Positions 45,567 to 53,660 are shown, counted from the stretch's first letter. The stretch is 64,000 bases of DNA from Nocardia sp. NBC_01730 (GCF_035920445.1 NZ_CP109162.1:6262001-6326000), one strand, 5' to 3'. Numbers and translations are program-made. Notes: a model not told the origin generated them from the sequence alone.

Positions 45567-47858
45567 TTAGATCTTCGGTGGCGTAATGGGTGATGGACCG
45601 GCGGGCTGTGCTCGGCTCACGGTCGGCGGCGGTGGTGCCGCGGATCCAGGGTTGGTATTGGTGCCGACATCCATACCGGTTGGGTGGAAGTAGCCCGCGA
45701 AATTCCGGTACTTCTCGATCAGAGGGGGATTGTTGGGATCCAATGGAACGAGTTGACCGTTGTCCAGGATTTGTAGACCGTTCTGGTTGTTGACGATCAG
45801 CGCGCTGTGGTTCTCCCACTGCGCGACATCGCCCGTCTTCAGCTGGGCGACATCGTTTATCGTCGACCACGGATGGTTCGGTGTCGACTCACCCGGGGTT
45901 CCCGAATACGCGGCTGCCGCATCGATGGCGACATTTTGCTGCTGCCGTTGCAAAGCCTCCGCGACGGTCGACGATACCTGCACGGTCGACGTGTCCGGCA
46001 ATGCGTAATCCACCATCGCACCCGGCGACGTTACCGCCGGCGGGGCACCCGCGTAGGTCGGCGCCGTCACCGCGGGAGCAGTAGGCGCCTGAGCGGCGGG
46101 ATAGGTGGGCGCGGTCGCGGCGCGGTGCTGGTCGCGGCTCCGGTCCCCGGACGAATCCATGTGATCGGAGCCTTTGTCGTCGCTGGGTTGGGGACGCATT
46201 TGATTCCCCATCTGCCCCAGAGTGGACGCCATCAGCAGCGGCGTCAGATCGGGGGCGCTACCGCCATGAGGTGGGGCCGCGGCAGTATTGGCGGGCGGGA
46301 TCGCGCCGATCCCCGACCCGTTTCCGGAACCAGGCTGCAGCTCCGCCTGCACAAGAGAACCAAGGTCCGCGCTCGACGATGTATCACCACTACCGTTGCC
46401 CCCCAGAATATCCGAGGGCTCTTCCGCGGAGCCCGAAAGAAGGTCGTCGAAGTTCGACGAGAGATCCTCGTTCTGGGCACCGACTGATTGTGTGGAATTG
46501 GTCGGTGCAACGTAAGGGTCACTCGTTGGCGTTGGCGTTGGCGTTGGCGTTGGCGTTGGCGTTGGCGTTGGCGTTGGTGTTGGTGTTGGTGGCGTTGCAC
46601 CGCTGTCGCTGTCTTTGCCGTCGCCGCCGCTGTCGCTGTCTTTGCTGTCGTCGCTGTCTTTGCCGTCCCCGCCCTGGCCTTCCTTTTCGGTGGGGTACCC
46701 CGGGAAGTCCCCGAACCGTTTCGCGTATTCCTCGGACCGGTTGGCGTAGTCGACGACTTTGTCTACGCAGTCCTGGACAGCTAGTTTGACGATGTGGTAA
46801 ACCTGCGTTTCCTCGGCAACATTTTGGATACCGAACTCGGTGTAAGCCGGCTGTTTTTCATCGACGTCGACGCCATCTTTAAGTGTGGCCCAGACATCTT
46901 CATGGGCTTGTTGAATCGTGTCGTACATACTCTTGTATGTACGGTAATTTTCTAGCTCGAGTTTCTCGTCCGCTAGTTTGAATTCCTCGTCCATGTCGTG
47001 CCACCGACCTGCCAGATCGCTGAGAAAATCTCCGGCTGATTGGTATGCCTCTACGGCTGCGCCCTTTGCGCTGGATTCGGAGTTCCTGAGTTCGAGCTCT
47101 GCCGCTGTTTGCGGATCGACGAAATCGCCTAGGTTGTCATCCCAGGGATTATTGTCCTCGCCCTCGTCTGGAGACTGCAAGGCCTCCGGCTTCTTGCCCG
47201 CACCCATTTGGAACATCAAATAGCTGAGCTGAGAGTTCGCCAAATCGATGAACGTCTTCAGCTCGTCCGACGCCTTGCCGGGGGGGACTTTGATCTTTAG
47301 CGGGAAGTCTTTGAGTTTGCTGCCTTTCTTTGGATCACGAGACATGCTTCTCGCGTAATCTTCGTAGGCGATTTTTTCGGAACTTGCGTCTCGGTCGAAC
47401 CAGAGAACGTTTTTATCGTCTTTGCTGATATTGCCGGACCAATTGTCGCCTAGATCGTGTTTGACCCCAACGATGTGGCCGTCGTTTGTAAGAGCGAACT
47501 GTGAAACGTGCTGGTCGTCACTGTTATCATCGTCCCAGTCATCATATTTATCGTCATCGTCGTAGCCGCCCCCTCGGTTTTCCTTGTCGCCAGGATCCGC
47601 TGCCCAGATCTCGTTGTCATCCTTATTGTGGAGCTCGAGCCGATACTCGCCGTGACCCGTCCAGCTTTCGGTTTCGAATACGATTTCGGTGGCGTCGCCT
47701 GCGTCCACTGTCGAGACAATATCTCCACTCGGGACGTGCTCGGTGACCATCTTTCCGTCCCGGAGCCCCAGCCTGTACTGACCGTTCGGCGAGTACAGCC
47801 AGTCCCCCTCCTTGAGGGTATCGTCCGGTTTGAGGATGCCGCTCTTATTGTCAGTCAT
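45567..47858 (-). CDS. large lectin-like, repeat-rich protein of unknown function
   Basis: A 763-aa protein. Residues ~8-150 look like a bulb-type (B-lectin) beta-prism: LKEGDWLYSPNGQYRLGLRD, GEYRLELHNKDDNEIWAAD and VSQFALTNDGHIVG are its repeated strands, split by a poly-Asp loop. Residues ~210-420 are predicted helical. Then a Ser/Asp/Gly spacer, a (Pro-Thr)n tract and a disordered Pro/Ala region precede a C-terminal ~80-residue domain, HPWSTINDVAQLKTGDVAQW, ENHSALIVNNQNG, YFHPTGMD, which resembles NlpC/CHAP-type folds with a conserved His. No signal peptide, so export by a type VII-like route is possible but unshown. ATG 47858 has AGGGAAG upstream. The block is clearly lower in GC than its surroundings, a sign of transfer. 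Confidence 0.6.
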   Translation of the reverse strand: MTDNKSGILKPDDTLKEGDWLYSPNGQYRLGLRDGKMVTEHVPSGDIVSTVDAGDATEIVFETESWTGHGEYRLELHNKDDNEIWAADPGDKENRGGGYDDDDKYDDWDDDNSDDQHVSQFALTNDGHIVGVKHDLGDNWSGNISKDDKNVLWFDRDASSEKIAYEDYARSMSRDPKKGSKLKDFPLKIKVPPGKASDELKTFIDLANSQLSYLMFQMGAGKKPEALQSPDEGEDNNPWDDNLGDFVDPQTAAELELRNSESSAKGAAVEAYQSAGDFLSDLAGRWHDMDEEFKLADEKLELENYRTYKSMYDTIQQAHEDVWATLKDGVDVDEKQPAYTEFGIQNVAEETQVYHIVKLAVQDCVDKVVDYANRSEEYAKRFGDFPGYPTEKEGQGGDGKDSDDSKDSDSGGDGKDSDSGATPPTPTPTPTPTPTPTPTPTPTPTSDPYVAPTNSTQSVGAQNEDLSSNFDDLLSGSAEEPSDILGGNGSGDTSSSADLGSLVQAELQPGSGNGSGIGAIPPANTAAAPPHGGSAPDLTPLLMASTLGQMGNQMRPQPSDDKGSDHMDSSGDRSRDQHRAATAPTYPAAQAPTAPAVTAPTYAGAPPAVTSPGAMVDYALPDTSTVQVSSTVAEALQRQQQNVAIDAAAAYSGTPGESTPNHPWSTINDVAQLKTGDVAQWENHSALIVNNQNGLQILDNGQLVPLDPNNPPLIEKYRNFAGYFHPTGMDVGTNTNPGSAAPPPPTVSRAQPAGPSPITPPKI
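46525..46590. repeat. hexanucleotide microsatellite, 8 x GTTGGC plus 3 x GTTGGT
   Basis: Eleven perfect-period 6-bp units encode the (Pro-Thr)n linker on the minus strand. Because the unit is a multiple of three, copy-number change would alter linker length without shifting the frame. Confidence 0.92.
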
Positions 47859-47957
47859 CAGAACTTCCCTTATCGCACGCGCCATGCCGAACTGATTGCG
47901 AGTCGGCAACAGTCATTTCGAATCCCCCTACCCAGATGCCCGTCGGACGCTACGGCC

Positions 47958-48314
47958 TTACGCCTCCGGCGCCGTCCGCCGAACCGACGCGCCACCCTCG
48001 CTATCGATGTTCTCGATGGCATCTGCGGTCGTGTGTGAGTTGTCGCCCGCATTTCGACGGCCATCCGCGACCGAGGTCCAACCGAGTTCACGAGCACGCC
48101 GGTACGGCCGGGCTAAAATCTCCAAAAATGCGTAGGCCGCGTAACCCTTTTCCGCATAGAAGTCGGCCTCATAGTCGGGATCGTTTTTTGCCCGCTCGAG
48201 GAAGGTGTGAGCCGTATCATGATTGACGTCGCGCAGTCTGCGCCAATCCTGTGGATCTTGATTGAATGTATTGTCCATATCGACGAACGCTCTCATTTCG
48301 ACCGGTATTCCCAT
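47958..48314 (-). CDS. hypothetical protein upstream of the lectin-like gene
   Basis: A 118-aa soluble, helical, acidic protein I do not recognise: MGIPVEMRAFVDMDNTFNQD, HDTAHTFLERAKNDPDYEAD, AYAFLEILARPYRRARELGW, then a polar tail. ATG 48314 is used; GTG-AGA just before it and ATG 48296 are alternatives. It is followed after 99 bp by the large lectin-like gene on the same strand, so the two are probably cotranscribed; a partner, chaperone or immunity role is conceivable but there is no evidence. Confidence 0.55.
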   Translation of the reverse strand: MGIPVEMRAFVDMDNTFNQDPQDWRRLRDVNHDTAHTFLERAKNDPDYEADFYAEKGYAAYAFLEILARPYRRARELGWTSVADGRRNAGDNSHTTADAIENIDSEGGASVRRTAPEA

Positions 48315-48419
48315 TCTCACGCTTCTCCCGCCGGGGAGGTTCGCTGCTGGTGTCTGTGCGGGCCGGGGAAACGTGTTCACGGGGTGTTGATAATGCTAGG
48401 TGTGTGACGCCGGGGTGGC

Positions 48420-48547
48420 TATCGAATGGGCGAGACGCCGGTATCGGATAAGCGCAGATCGATGTCTGTCCTGTGCTGATCTGCACGATGCCGAGTCCGG
48501 TTCATGGTTGTTATCGGATAAGCGCGGACGCGCTATCGGAAAGGCGC
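48420..48547 (+). promoter_or_regulatory. two pairs of AraC-type direct repeats (upstream copy)
   Basis: Consensus TATCGGAWARGCGC occurs as pairs spaced 22 bp start to start: TATCGAATGGGCGA (48420) with TATCGGATAAGCGC (48442), and TATCGGATAAGCGC (48512) with TATCGGAAAGGCGC (48534). Same-orientation repeats two helical turns apart are how AraC-family dimers bind. The conserved GAGCGG(T/C)TACACGTTGCA follows, as in the copy before the AraC gene. The rest of the 48315-48606 gap has no gene. Confidence 0.65.
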
Positions 48548-48606
48548 ATCTGCGTAGCGCGCGAGCGGTTACACGTTGCATCCTTCTTGTATGAAGGAGT
48601 GAGACG

Positions 48607-48741
48607 GTGACCAGAAGGTGCCTACCGCTGGCCAATCAAACCGTTTCCTGCCTTCGTTTCGGCAGGCGAGACCTAGGACTGAGCGGCACCGCTATAGGTG
48701 GTGCACTCGAAAGAAAGGGACAAGTATCAACGGCAAGATAA
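48607..48741 (+). pseudogene. duplicated 5' end of the AraC gene (44-codon remnant)
   Basis: GTG 48607 has an excellent AAGGAG 7 bases upstream. The frame starts MTRRCLPLANQTV, matching the AraC protein's ALPLANHSV segment, then diverges and stops with TAA at 48741. With the preceding operator it forms a ~140-bp duplication of 49547-49690. It could still be translated as a short upstream peptide. Confidence 0.6.
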
Positions 48742-48776
48742 CAGGTGCAACGTGGCCTGGCAAAATTAGAAATGTA

Positions 48777-49181
48777 ATGACAACACTGATACCGGAACCA
48801 ATCACCTCCAAACCGGTTCGTAAACCCGAAAGCGGGAAAATGATCAACACTGGTGCAATCTTGGCTGGTCTGGCGATCGGCGCCGCTGCCACCTTCGGTA
48901 TGTCTGCGACCGCGTCCGCCGCGCCGCCGGTGTATGAATTCGAGCAGCGTCAAGCCCAGGTGGACAACGGCAATACGTGGCTGTGGGTCTGGGCCTCGGA
49001 CGGCACCGACGGCGCTACGGTGTTCTACACCCACGCGGGGGACAACGAAGAGGCTAGGAATCGCCAGAGGATCTCGGTGACGCCCGGGCAGTCGCAGGTC
49101 ATCACTACCGCCAGGCCCATCGTCAGTATCCGGATCTGTAGCGCTGATTCTGCCCGATGCGGCGCGTCGATCGGTCTGTGA
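48777..49181 (+). CDS. small secreted hypothetical protein
   Basis: A 134-aa protein: a 22-residue basic N region, then GAILAGLAIGAAATFGMSAT and ASA/APP, a signal peptide. The mature ~85 residues (VYEFEQRQAQVDNGNTWLWV, TDGATVFYTHAGDNEEARN, SIRICSADSARCGASIGL) end with two Cys. Not recognised. ATG 48777 is used; ATG 48840 right before the hydrophobic stretch is an alternative with GCGGGAAA. It sits directly under the duplicated AraC-type promoter, so it may be a target of the AraC regulator. Confidence 0.6.
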   Translation: MTTLIPEPITSKPVRKPESGKMINTGAILAGLAIGAAATFGMSATASAAPPVYEFEQRQAQVDNGNTWLWVWASDGTDGATVFYTHAGDNEEARNRQRISVTPGQSQVITTARPIVSIRICSADSARCGASIGL

Positions 49182-49552
49182 GGGCAAATTCGTCATGTCT
49201 GATCGTTTGAATGCCGAAGTCGATGGCGTGCTTACCGTTACCGGTGCCGAGAAGAACGACCCGGCGTTGGAGCACCGGGTGCGGGCCATGTGCACCACCC
49301 TGTCGTCGGAAAACCCACGACAGGGTGGCACATGTGCTCCGGAAGAAGCTGATGCCAGCTGGCATGGGGTCGGGGTCGTCGAGTTCGTGATAGCTCGACA
49401 TCGAGTCGTGGTCGGAATTGATGTGGTTGATTGGGCCGGGAGCGCCAGTGGTGGTGGGCGGTTCCGCCGGTGGTGGCCAAGGGGGACGACATGGTGCGCT
49501 GGTCCGATGGCGTGTCGCGGTGGCTGATCTGTTCGACGCCACGGGCTGTTGT
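49182..49552. other. intergenic region between secreted protein and AraC gene
   Basis: About 370 bases with no supported gene. It holds the long hairpin at 49287-49334 and ends in the AraC operator. A frame from ATG 49195 runs through the hairpin and has no recognisable protein content. Confidence 0.5.
49287..49334. terminator. long hairpin after the secreted-protein gene
   Basis: CCACCCTGTCGT (49295-49306) and ACGACAGGGTGG (49317-49328) pair perfectly with a 10-base loop; CATGTG and CACATG extend the stem beyond a 2-base bulge to 18 bp. It is most simply a terminator, about 105 bases past the stop, but has no T-run. Confidence 0.65.
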
Positions 49553-49589
49553 TATCGGATAGGCGCGGACCGCGCTATCGGAATGGCGC
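49553..49589 (+). promoter_or_regulatory. AraC-type direct repeats before the AraC gene
   Basis: TATCGGATAGGCGC (49553-49566) and TATCGGAATGGCGC (49576-49589) are spaced 23 bp. The arrangement and the following TACACGTTGCATCC are conserved with the copy 1.04 kb upstream. It is probably the regulator's own operator. Confidence 0.6.
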
Positions 49590-50668
49590 AGTTGCGTGGC
49601 GTGCGAGCGGCTACACGTTGCATCCTTTTCGAATGGGGAGGGCGACGTGAACAGAACGCGCTACCGCTGGCCAACCACAGCGTGCTGCGGACCCGTGATG
49701 TGGACGAGGCCCGTGAAGTCATCGGCAGGGTCCTCCGCGCTCCCCATGATGCGAAGATCATCGGTGCGGCAGGCAGGTTCGAGGCCCGCAAGAACGCAGT
49801 GTCGCTAGGGCCGGTCGCGCTCGCCGCGCTCGACTACGGGGCTGGCGCGCAGGTGCTGGTTACCCCGCGCCACACCGACAATTTTTACTTGGTCCACATC
49901 CCGTTGGCCGGAGCTATTGACACATTCAGCGGCAGGGAGCGGGAGACCGCGACGCGGTGGACGGCAACGATGGCCCAGCCGCATGAGCAGTTCATGCTGG
50001 ATTGGCCCGCTGACAGTCCGATGCTGTTGGTGTGGTTCGACGCGTCGGGCATGGAGTCGACGCTGCAACGGATGATCGGTCAGGAGATGAAAACCAGGCT
50101 GCGGTTCGAGTTGGGTCAAGACCTCACGACCCCCGCGATGCGGGCCTGGTTGGATCAGGTAAGGCTCGCGGTCCGCGAAATCGACCAGGGCCAGCAGGTC
50201 GCCACGCACCCCCTGGCAGTGCCCCATCTGCAAGACCTGATGACCACGGGGTTTCTCCTCAGCACGCGTCACTCTTACTCAGAGCAGCTGCACAACGGCA
50301 GCGCCACGCCAGCGGGCTCGACAACGGTCAAGCAGGCCGTGGCTTTCATCCATGCACACGCGGCGGAGCATGTGACCGTCACGCAGCTGGCCGCCGAGGC
50401 AGGCGTCGGTGTACGGGCCTTGCAGGAAGGATTCCGCAGGCACCTCGATACGACTCCCATGGCCTACCTGCGGCGGGTGCGGCTGGAACACGCCAGGACC
50501 GAGTTGGAACAGGCCGACCCACATCAGGCGACCGTGTCCGCGATCGCGCTCAGGTGGGGCTTCACGCACTTCGGCGATTTCGCGGGGACCTACCGAATGG
50601 CGTACGGCGAGCGGCCTAGCGAAACTTTGAAGAAACCGCACCAGCGACCACATCCGCCGCCCGCATGA
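49583..50668 (+). CDS. AraC family transcriptional regulator
   Basis: About 361 aa. The N-terminal sensor (AraC-binding-2-like) has VLRTRDVDEAREVIGRVLR and NFYLVHIPLAGAIDTFSG; the C-terminal double helix-turn-helix spans VKQAVAFIHAHAAEHVTVTQ, AAEAGVGVRALQEGFRRHL, MAYLRRVRLEHARTELEQA and AIALRWGFTHFGDFAGTYR. ATG 49583 is the first supported in-frame start, but the GTG with a strong GGGGAGGG site (49647) is in another frame; compared with the duplicate copy one base is missing near 49657. Either the gene is frameshifted at its fifth codon or it starts elsewhere, for example GTG 49682. Confidence 0.78.
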   Translation: MAQLRGVRAATRCILFEWGGRREQNALPLANHSVLRTRDVDEAREVIGRVLRAPHDAKIIGAAGRFEARKNAVSLGPVALAALDYGAGAQVLVTPRHTDNFYLVHIPLAGAIDTFSGRERETATRWTATMAQPHEQFMLDWPADSPMLLVWFDASGMESTLQRMIGQEMKTRLRFELGQDLTTPAMRAWLDQVRLAVREIDQGQQVATHPLAVPHLQDLMTTGFLLSTRHSYSEQLHNGSATPAGSTTVKQAVAFIHAHAAEHVTVTQLAAEAGVGVRALQEGFRRHLDTTPMAYLRRVRLEHARTELEQADPHQATVSAIALRWGFTHFGDFAGTYRMAYGERPSETLKKPHQRPHPPPA

Positions 50669-50797
50669 CTGTCGGGGATCACCAGCTCACGCCGGCCTGC
50701 TTCGCTGCATCACCGGGCACGTCGAGCGGACACGCCCAACCCACTGACCAGCGAGGGAGCGCGGCAAAGTCATGTTCGATGTATTGGAGGTTGCATT

Positions 50798-51331
50798 ATG
50801 TCCGTTAGGCGCCAGACTCGGGTAATCCTGGCCCTACCGGGGACGGTCGTCATCGTCATACCGACGGTGATGTCGATCCTCGGCGGAGTTCGACCTGGCT
50901 GGAACCTGCCGAGCCCGTTCGATGTGATCTTGGTAGTCGTCGGGATCGGCCTTGCACTGGTCGGAATCGTCACTGTGACCGTGACGATCGGACTGTTCTC
51001 TCGGGCTCGCGGCACACTCGCTCCCTGGGACCCGCCCAAGGATCTGGTCATCGGCGGCCCGTACCGATACGTCCGAAACCCCATGATCAGTGGCATTTTC
51101 GCGATTCTCGCCGGTGCGGCGGCCGTCCTCGGGTCGTGGTGGATTCTGGGCTGGTTTCTGCTGTTCGTGCTCGCCCAGAACATCTATATCCGACTCGATG
51201 AGGAGCCGAAGCTGGTGACCAGGTTCGGCCGGCCCTACGAGGAGTATCGGCGCGCCGTGCCACGCTGGATCCCCCGGCTTCCCGGTGCGCTGGGCGTCGC
51301 GATCGACACACGGAATCCGGCACCTCAATGA
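50798..51331 (+). CDS. isoprenylcysteine carboxyl methyltransferase (ICMT/PEMT-like) family membrane protein
   Basis: A 177-aa protein with four to five membrane helices. The C-terminal family signature is IGGPYRYVRNPMISGIFAIL, YIRLDEEPKLVTRFGRPYE and EYRRAVPRWIPR, where SAM binding is expected. Bacterial members methylate unknown small molecules or lipids. ATG 50798 has GGAGG upstream. Its stop overlaps a short downstream frame by 4 bp (ATGA). Confidence 0.85.
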   Translation: MSVRRQTRVILALPGTVVIVIPTVMSILGGVRPGWNLPSPFDVILVVVGIGLALVGIVTVTVTIGLFSRARGTLAPWDPPKDLVIGGPYRYVRNPMISGIFAILAGAAAVLGSWWILGWFLLFVLAQNIYIRLDEEPKLVTRFGRPYEEYRRAVPRWIPRLPGALGVAIDTRNPAPQ

Positions 51332-51546
51332 CGACGCATCCGCATGTGACACGGCGCCGCCTGGTCCGCCCGATCCGTGGCGAGTTGGCTGCGATGGTGT
51401 TCTTTGACCAGTCGCCTTCGCAAGCATTCGCGCATCCCTGCGACTCGCACCACGCTTTTCGGCTGCTCGCCGATCGGCAAAAGGGCGGCGAATCGCGGGC
51501 GTGCCCGGTGTGCCGTGCCACTCGGTCGGTGTCATGCGACGGGTGA
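51328..51546 (+). CDS. possible small protein coupled to the methyltransferase-like gene
   Basis: A 72-codon frame whose ATG overlaps the preceding stop as ATGA, the arrangement of translational coupling. The sequence (VTRRRLVRPIRGELAAMVFF; a CPVC near the C terminus) is not recognised. The overlap is the only support. Confidence 0.3.
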   Translation: MTTHPHVTRRRLVRPIRGELAAMVFFDQSPSQAFAHPCDSHHAFRLLADRQKGGESRACPVCRATRSVSCDG

Positions 51547-51587
51547 AATAGATTGGGGCAGCGCGGCGGCCGTGGGTTGTCCGGTGG

Positions 51588-51608
51588 GCTCGGACGGATC
51601 GTCCGAGC
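51588..51608. promoter_or_regulatory. perfect palindrome abutting a -10 element
   Basis: GCTCGGACG-GAT-CGTCCGAGC, two perfect 9-bp arms with a 3-bp centre, is directly followed by TACCAT (51609-51614), and the pentapeptide gene's ATG begins 7 bases later. It is a probable repressor or activator site; no regulator is identified. Confidence 0.6.
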
Positions 51609-51621
51609 TACCATGCACCTC

Positions 51622-53001
51622 ATGCGATGGGGGTGGTTGGGCGACCGGCTACACCGCGCGGCGCTGTTGCTGTCGGTGCTGACAATCGTGGTGTGCGGGC
51701 TCGGGATCGCGGCGCTGACCTGGTGGCTGCTGTGGTCCGTGCTGGGGGCGAAGACCGAGACGCCGAATCAGGTGGAACTCGCCAAGATTGCGCTGTCGGT
51801 GGCGGCGGGCGTCGGCGGCGCGGTCGGACTGGTGGTGGCCTATCGTCGGCAGCGCGATCTGGAACGCGGCAGGTTCGCCGACCTGTTCGGGGCGGCGGCG
51901 CGGCAGTTGGGTGATACCGACGTGGCTGTGCGGATCGCCGGTGTATACGCGATGGCCGGGGTGGCTGACGAGTTCTCGGCACCAGGTCACCGACAGCAGT
52001 GCGTCGATGTGCTGTGCGGCTACATTCGGCTGCCCTATGATCCCGATGCCGGGACGAATCATCTTGTGTCGCGGGCCGAATCGTCGGAAGAGTTCGGAAC
52101 CAAGGTCGAGCGGGTCTACCAATTCCGCCAGAACGATCATGAGGTGCGCCGGACGATTCTGGAGGTGATCACGGCACGCTTGCGCCGTCCCGCCGAGGTG
52201 TCCTGGTCGGACTGCGATTTCGATTTCACCGGAGCGCTGTTCGTCAACGCCTACTTCAAGAACGTCGAATTCGGTGGTCGGCGCACGACGTTCCACAGGG
52301 CGCGGTTCGTCGGCGATGGGCACACCACCTTCGAAAACGCTCGCTTCACCGGCGAGCACGTCACTTTCCGGGATGCCACGTTCACCAGCCGCTTCGTCGA
52401 CTTCGACCGTGCGGAGTTCCGCGGCGACCGCACAACATTCGACGGGATGACCGTCGACTGCCCACACAGCTCATTCACCGACACCCGCTACTCGGGAGGT
52501 CGCACCACCTTCCTCGGCGCTCGATTGGTCGGTGCCCGAACATCGTTCCGCGGGGCCACATTCCGTGCCGCGCTCACCACCTTCGAGAATGCGATCTTCG
52601 ACGGTGAGCACACCTCGTTCCACGGCACCGAGTTCATCAGCCCGCGAATAACCTTCAGCGACGCCAAACTCTACGCCACCACGACCGAATTCGACCGCGC
52701 TCGAATCGGCGCGCAGCAACGCTGGCGCGCAACCGGAACCCGCGGATCGGATTTCACGCGTGCCGAATTCCATGGCACGGTGACCTTTGCCGCCACCATA
52801 TTCGGCGGTCGCACCGTCGACTTCTCCGAAGCCGACTTCTTCGGTGACATCTCCTTCGCCACCACCCGTTTCGCGGCCGGCGAAATCCGCTTCGACAACC
52901 CGACGGCATGGGTCGGCACCCACTTCGACTGGGACGACAACCCCGCGCGCAAGCCCGCCAACATCAAACCCGACCCCTGGCCCCCAGCTCCAGTGCGCTG
53001 A
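51622..53001 (+). CDS. membrane-anchored pentapeptide-repeat protein
   Basis: A 459-aa protein. Two N-terminal membrane helices (RAALLLSVLTIVVCGLGIAA; LAKIALSVAAGVGGAVGLVV) are followed by a soluble helical stretch (FADLFGAAARQLGDTDVAVR) and, from ~residue 200 to the end, a right-handed beta-helix of pentapeptide-like repeats (FTGALFVNAYF, FHRARFVGDGHTTFENARF, FRGATFRAALTTFENAIF). The order of two membrane helices, helical spacer and repeats is common in actinobacteria; role unknown. ATG 51622 is chosen because TACCAT overlaps ATG 51613, making a leaderless start at 51622 more likely. Confidence 0.8.
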   Translation: MRWGWLGDRLHRAALLLSVLTIVVCGLGIAALTWWLLWSVLGAKTETPNQVELAKIALSVAAGVGGAVGLVVAYRRQRDLERGRFADLFGAAARQLGDTDVAVRIAGVYAMAGVADEFSAPGHRQQCVDVLCGYIRLPYDPDAGTNHLVSRAESSEEFGTKVERVYQFRQNDHEVRRTILEVITARLRRPAEVSWSDCDFDFTGALFVNAYFKNVEFGGRRTTFHRARFVGDGHTTFENARFTGEHVTFRDATFTSRFVDFDRAEFRGDRTTFDGMTVDCPHSSFTDTRYSGGRTTFLGARLVGARTSFRGATFRAALTTFENAIFDGEHTSFHGTEFISPRITFSDAKLYATTTEFDRARIGAQQRWRATGTRGSDFTRAEFHGTVTFAATIFGGRTVDFSEADFFGDISFATTRFAAGEIRFDNPTAWVGTHFDWDDNPARKPANIKPDPWPPAPVR

Positions 53002-53178
53002 GGGGATGGAGCCGGGATGCTGCAGGTGGGGATCGGCCCCCACTGCTCACAACAGCCCGCCACCGCAGCCATGACAACTTCGGCGCAGCTCTGCGGTATC
53101 GCCGTGCTCGGCACGGCGACCATGGCCATCGCCGGGTTGCGGAACAGCCTCCACCCGCGCAGACGTCCTGTCGCCCGT

Positions 53179-53206
53179 GGTGTCTCGCGAACGTTGACGA
53201 GACACC
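53179..53206. terminator. bidirectional hairpin between pentapeptide gene and arsC
   Basis: GGTGTCTCG (53179-53187) and CGAGACACC (53198-53206), a perfect 9-bp stem with a 10-base loop, lie between the convergent pentapeptide gene and arsC. The 230-bp gap around it has no gene. Confidence 0.8.
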
Positions 53207-53231
53207 GCGTCCGGGTGGGGTCGCCCGGTTC

Positions 53232-53640
53232 CTAGCCGGTGGGCAGGAATTCGGCGACGAGGTTTTCGACGAGTGTGCGGATTTCGTCACGGATCGGTCG
53301 CACCGCATCGATTCCTTGTCCGGCGGGGTCGTCGAGTTTTCCAGTCGCGGTAGTCGGTGCCGGGGAAGTAGGGGCAGGCGTCGCCGCAGCCCATGGTGAT
53401 CACGACGTCGGAGGTTTGCACGGCCTCGGCGGTGAGTACTTTGGGCAGTTCGGTGGACATGTCGATACCGACCTCGGCCATGGCGTCGACGGCGACCGGG
53501 TTGATCTGGTCGGCGGGTGTGGATCCGGCGGAGCGGACCTGGATGCGGTCGCCGGCGAGGTGGGTGAGGAACGCTGCGGCCATTTGGGAGCGTCCGGCGT
53601 TGTGAAGGCAGACGAACAGCACACTCGGTGCGGAAGCCAT
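53232..53640 (-). pseudogene. arsC: arsenate reductase ArsC (LMW-PTP type), frameshifted near the 3' end
   Basis: From ATG 53640, with AAAGGTG upstream, the frame gives VLFVCLHNAGRSQMAAAFL (CX5R phosphate loop), VRSAGSTPADQINPVAVDAM, VVITMGCGDACPYFPGTDYR with the redox Cys pair. At 53337-53340 the coding strand has AAAA after TGG; with AAA the frame would continue DWKLDDPAGQGIDAVRPIRD and ENLVAEFLPTG to TAG at 53232. As written it runs out of frame. It could be a real single-base lesion or a homopolymer read error. It forms a two-gene operon with the aquaporin 20 bp upstream. Confidence 0.8.
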
Positions 53641-53660
53641 GAGCGCGGGCACCTTTCGGG

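Noticed and set aside
49195..49527. 110-aa gene downstream of the secreted protein
   Set aside because: It runs through a long hairpin and shows no conserved features.
53017..53235. Small membrane protein between the pentapeptide gene and arsC
   Set aside because: It overlaps the bidirectional terminator and has no supporting start signal.
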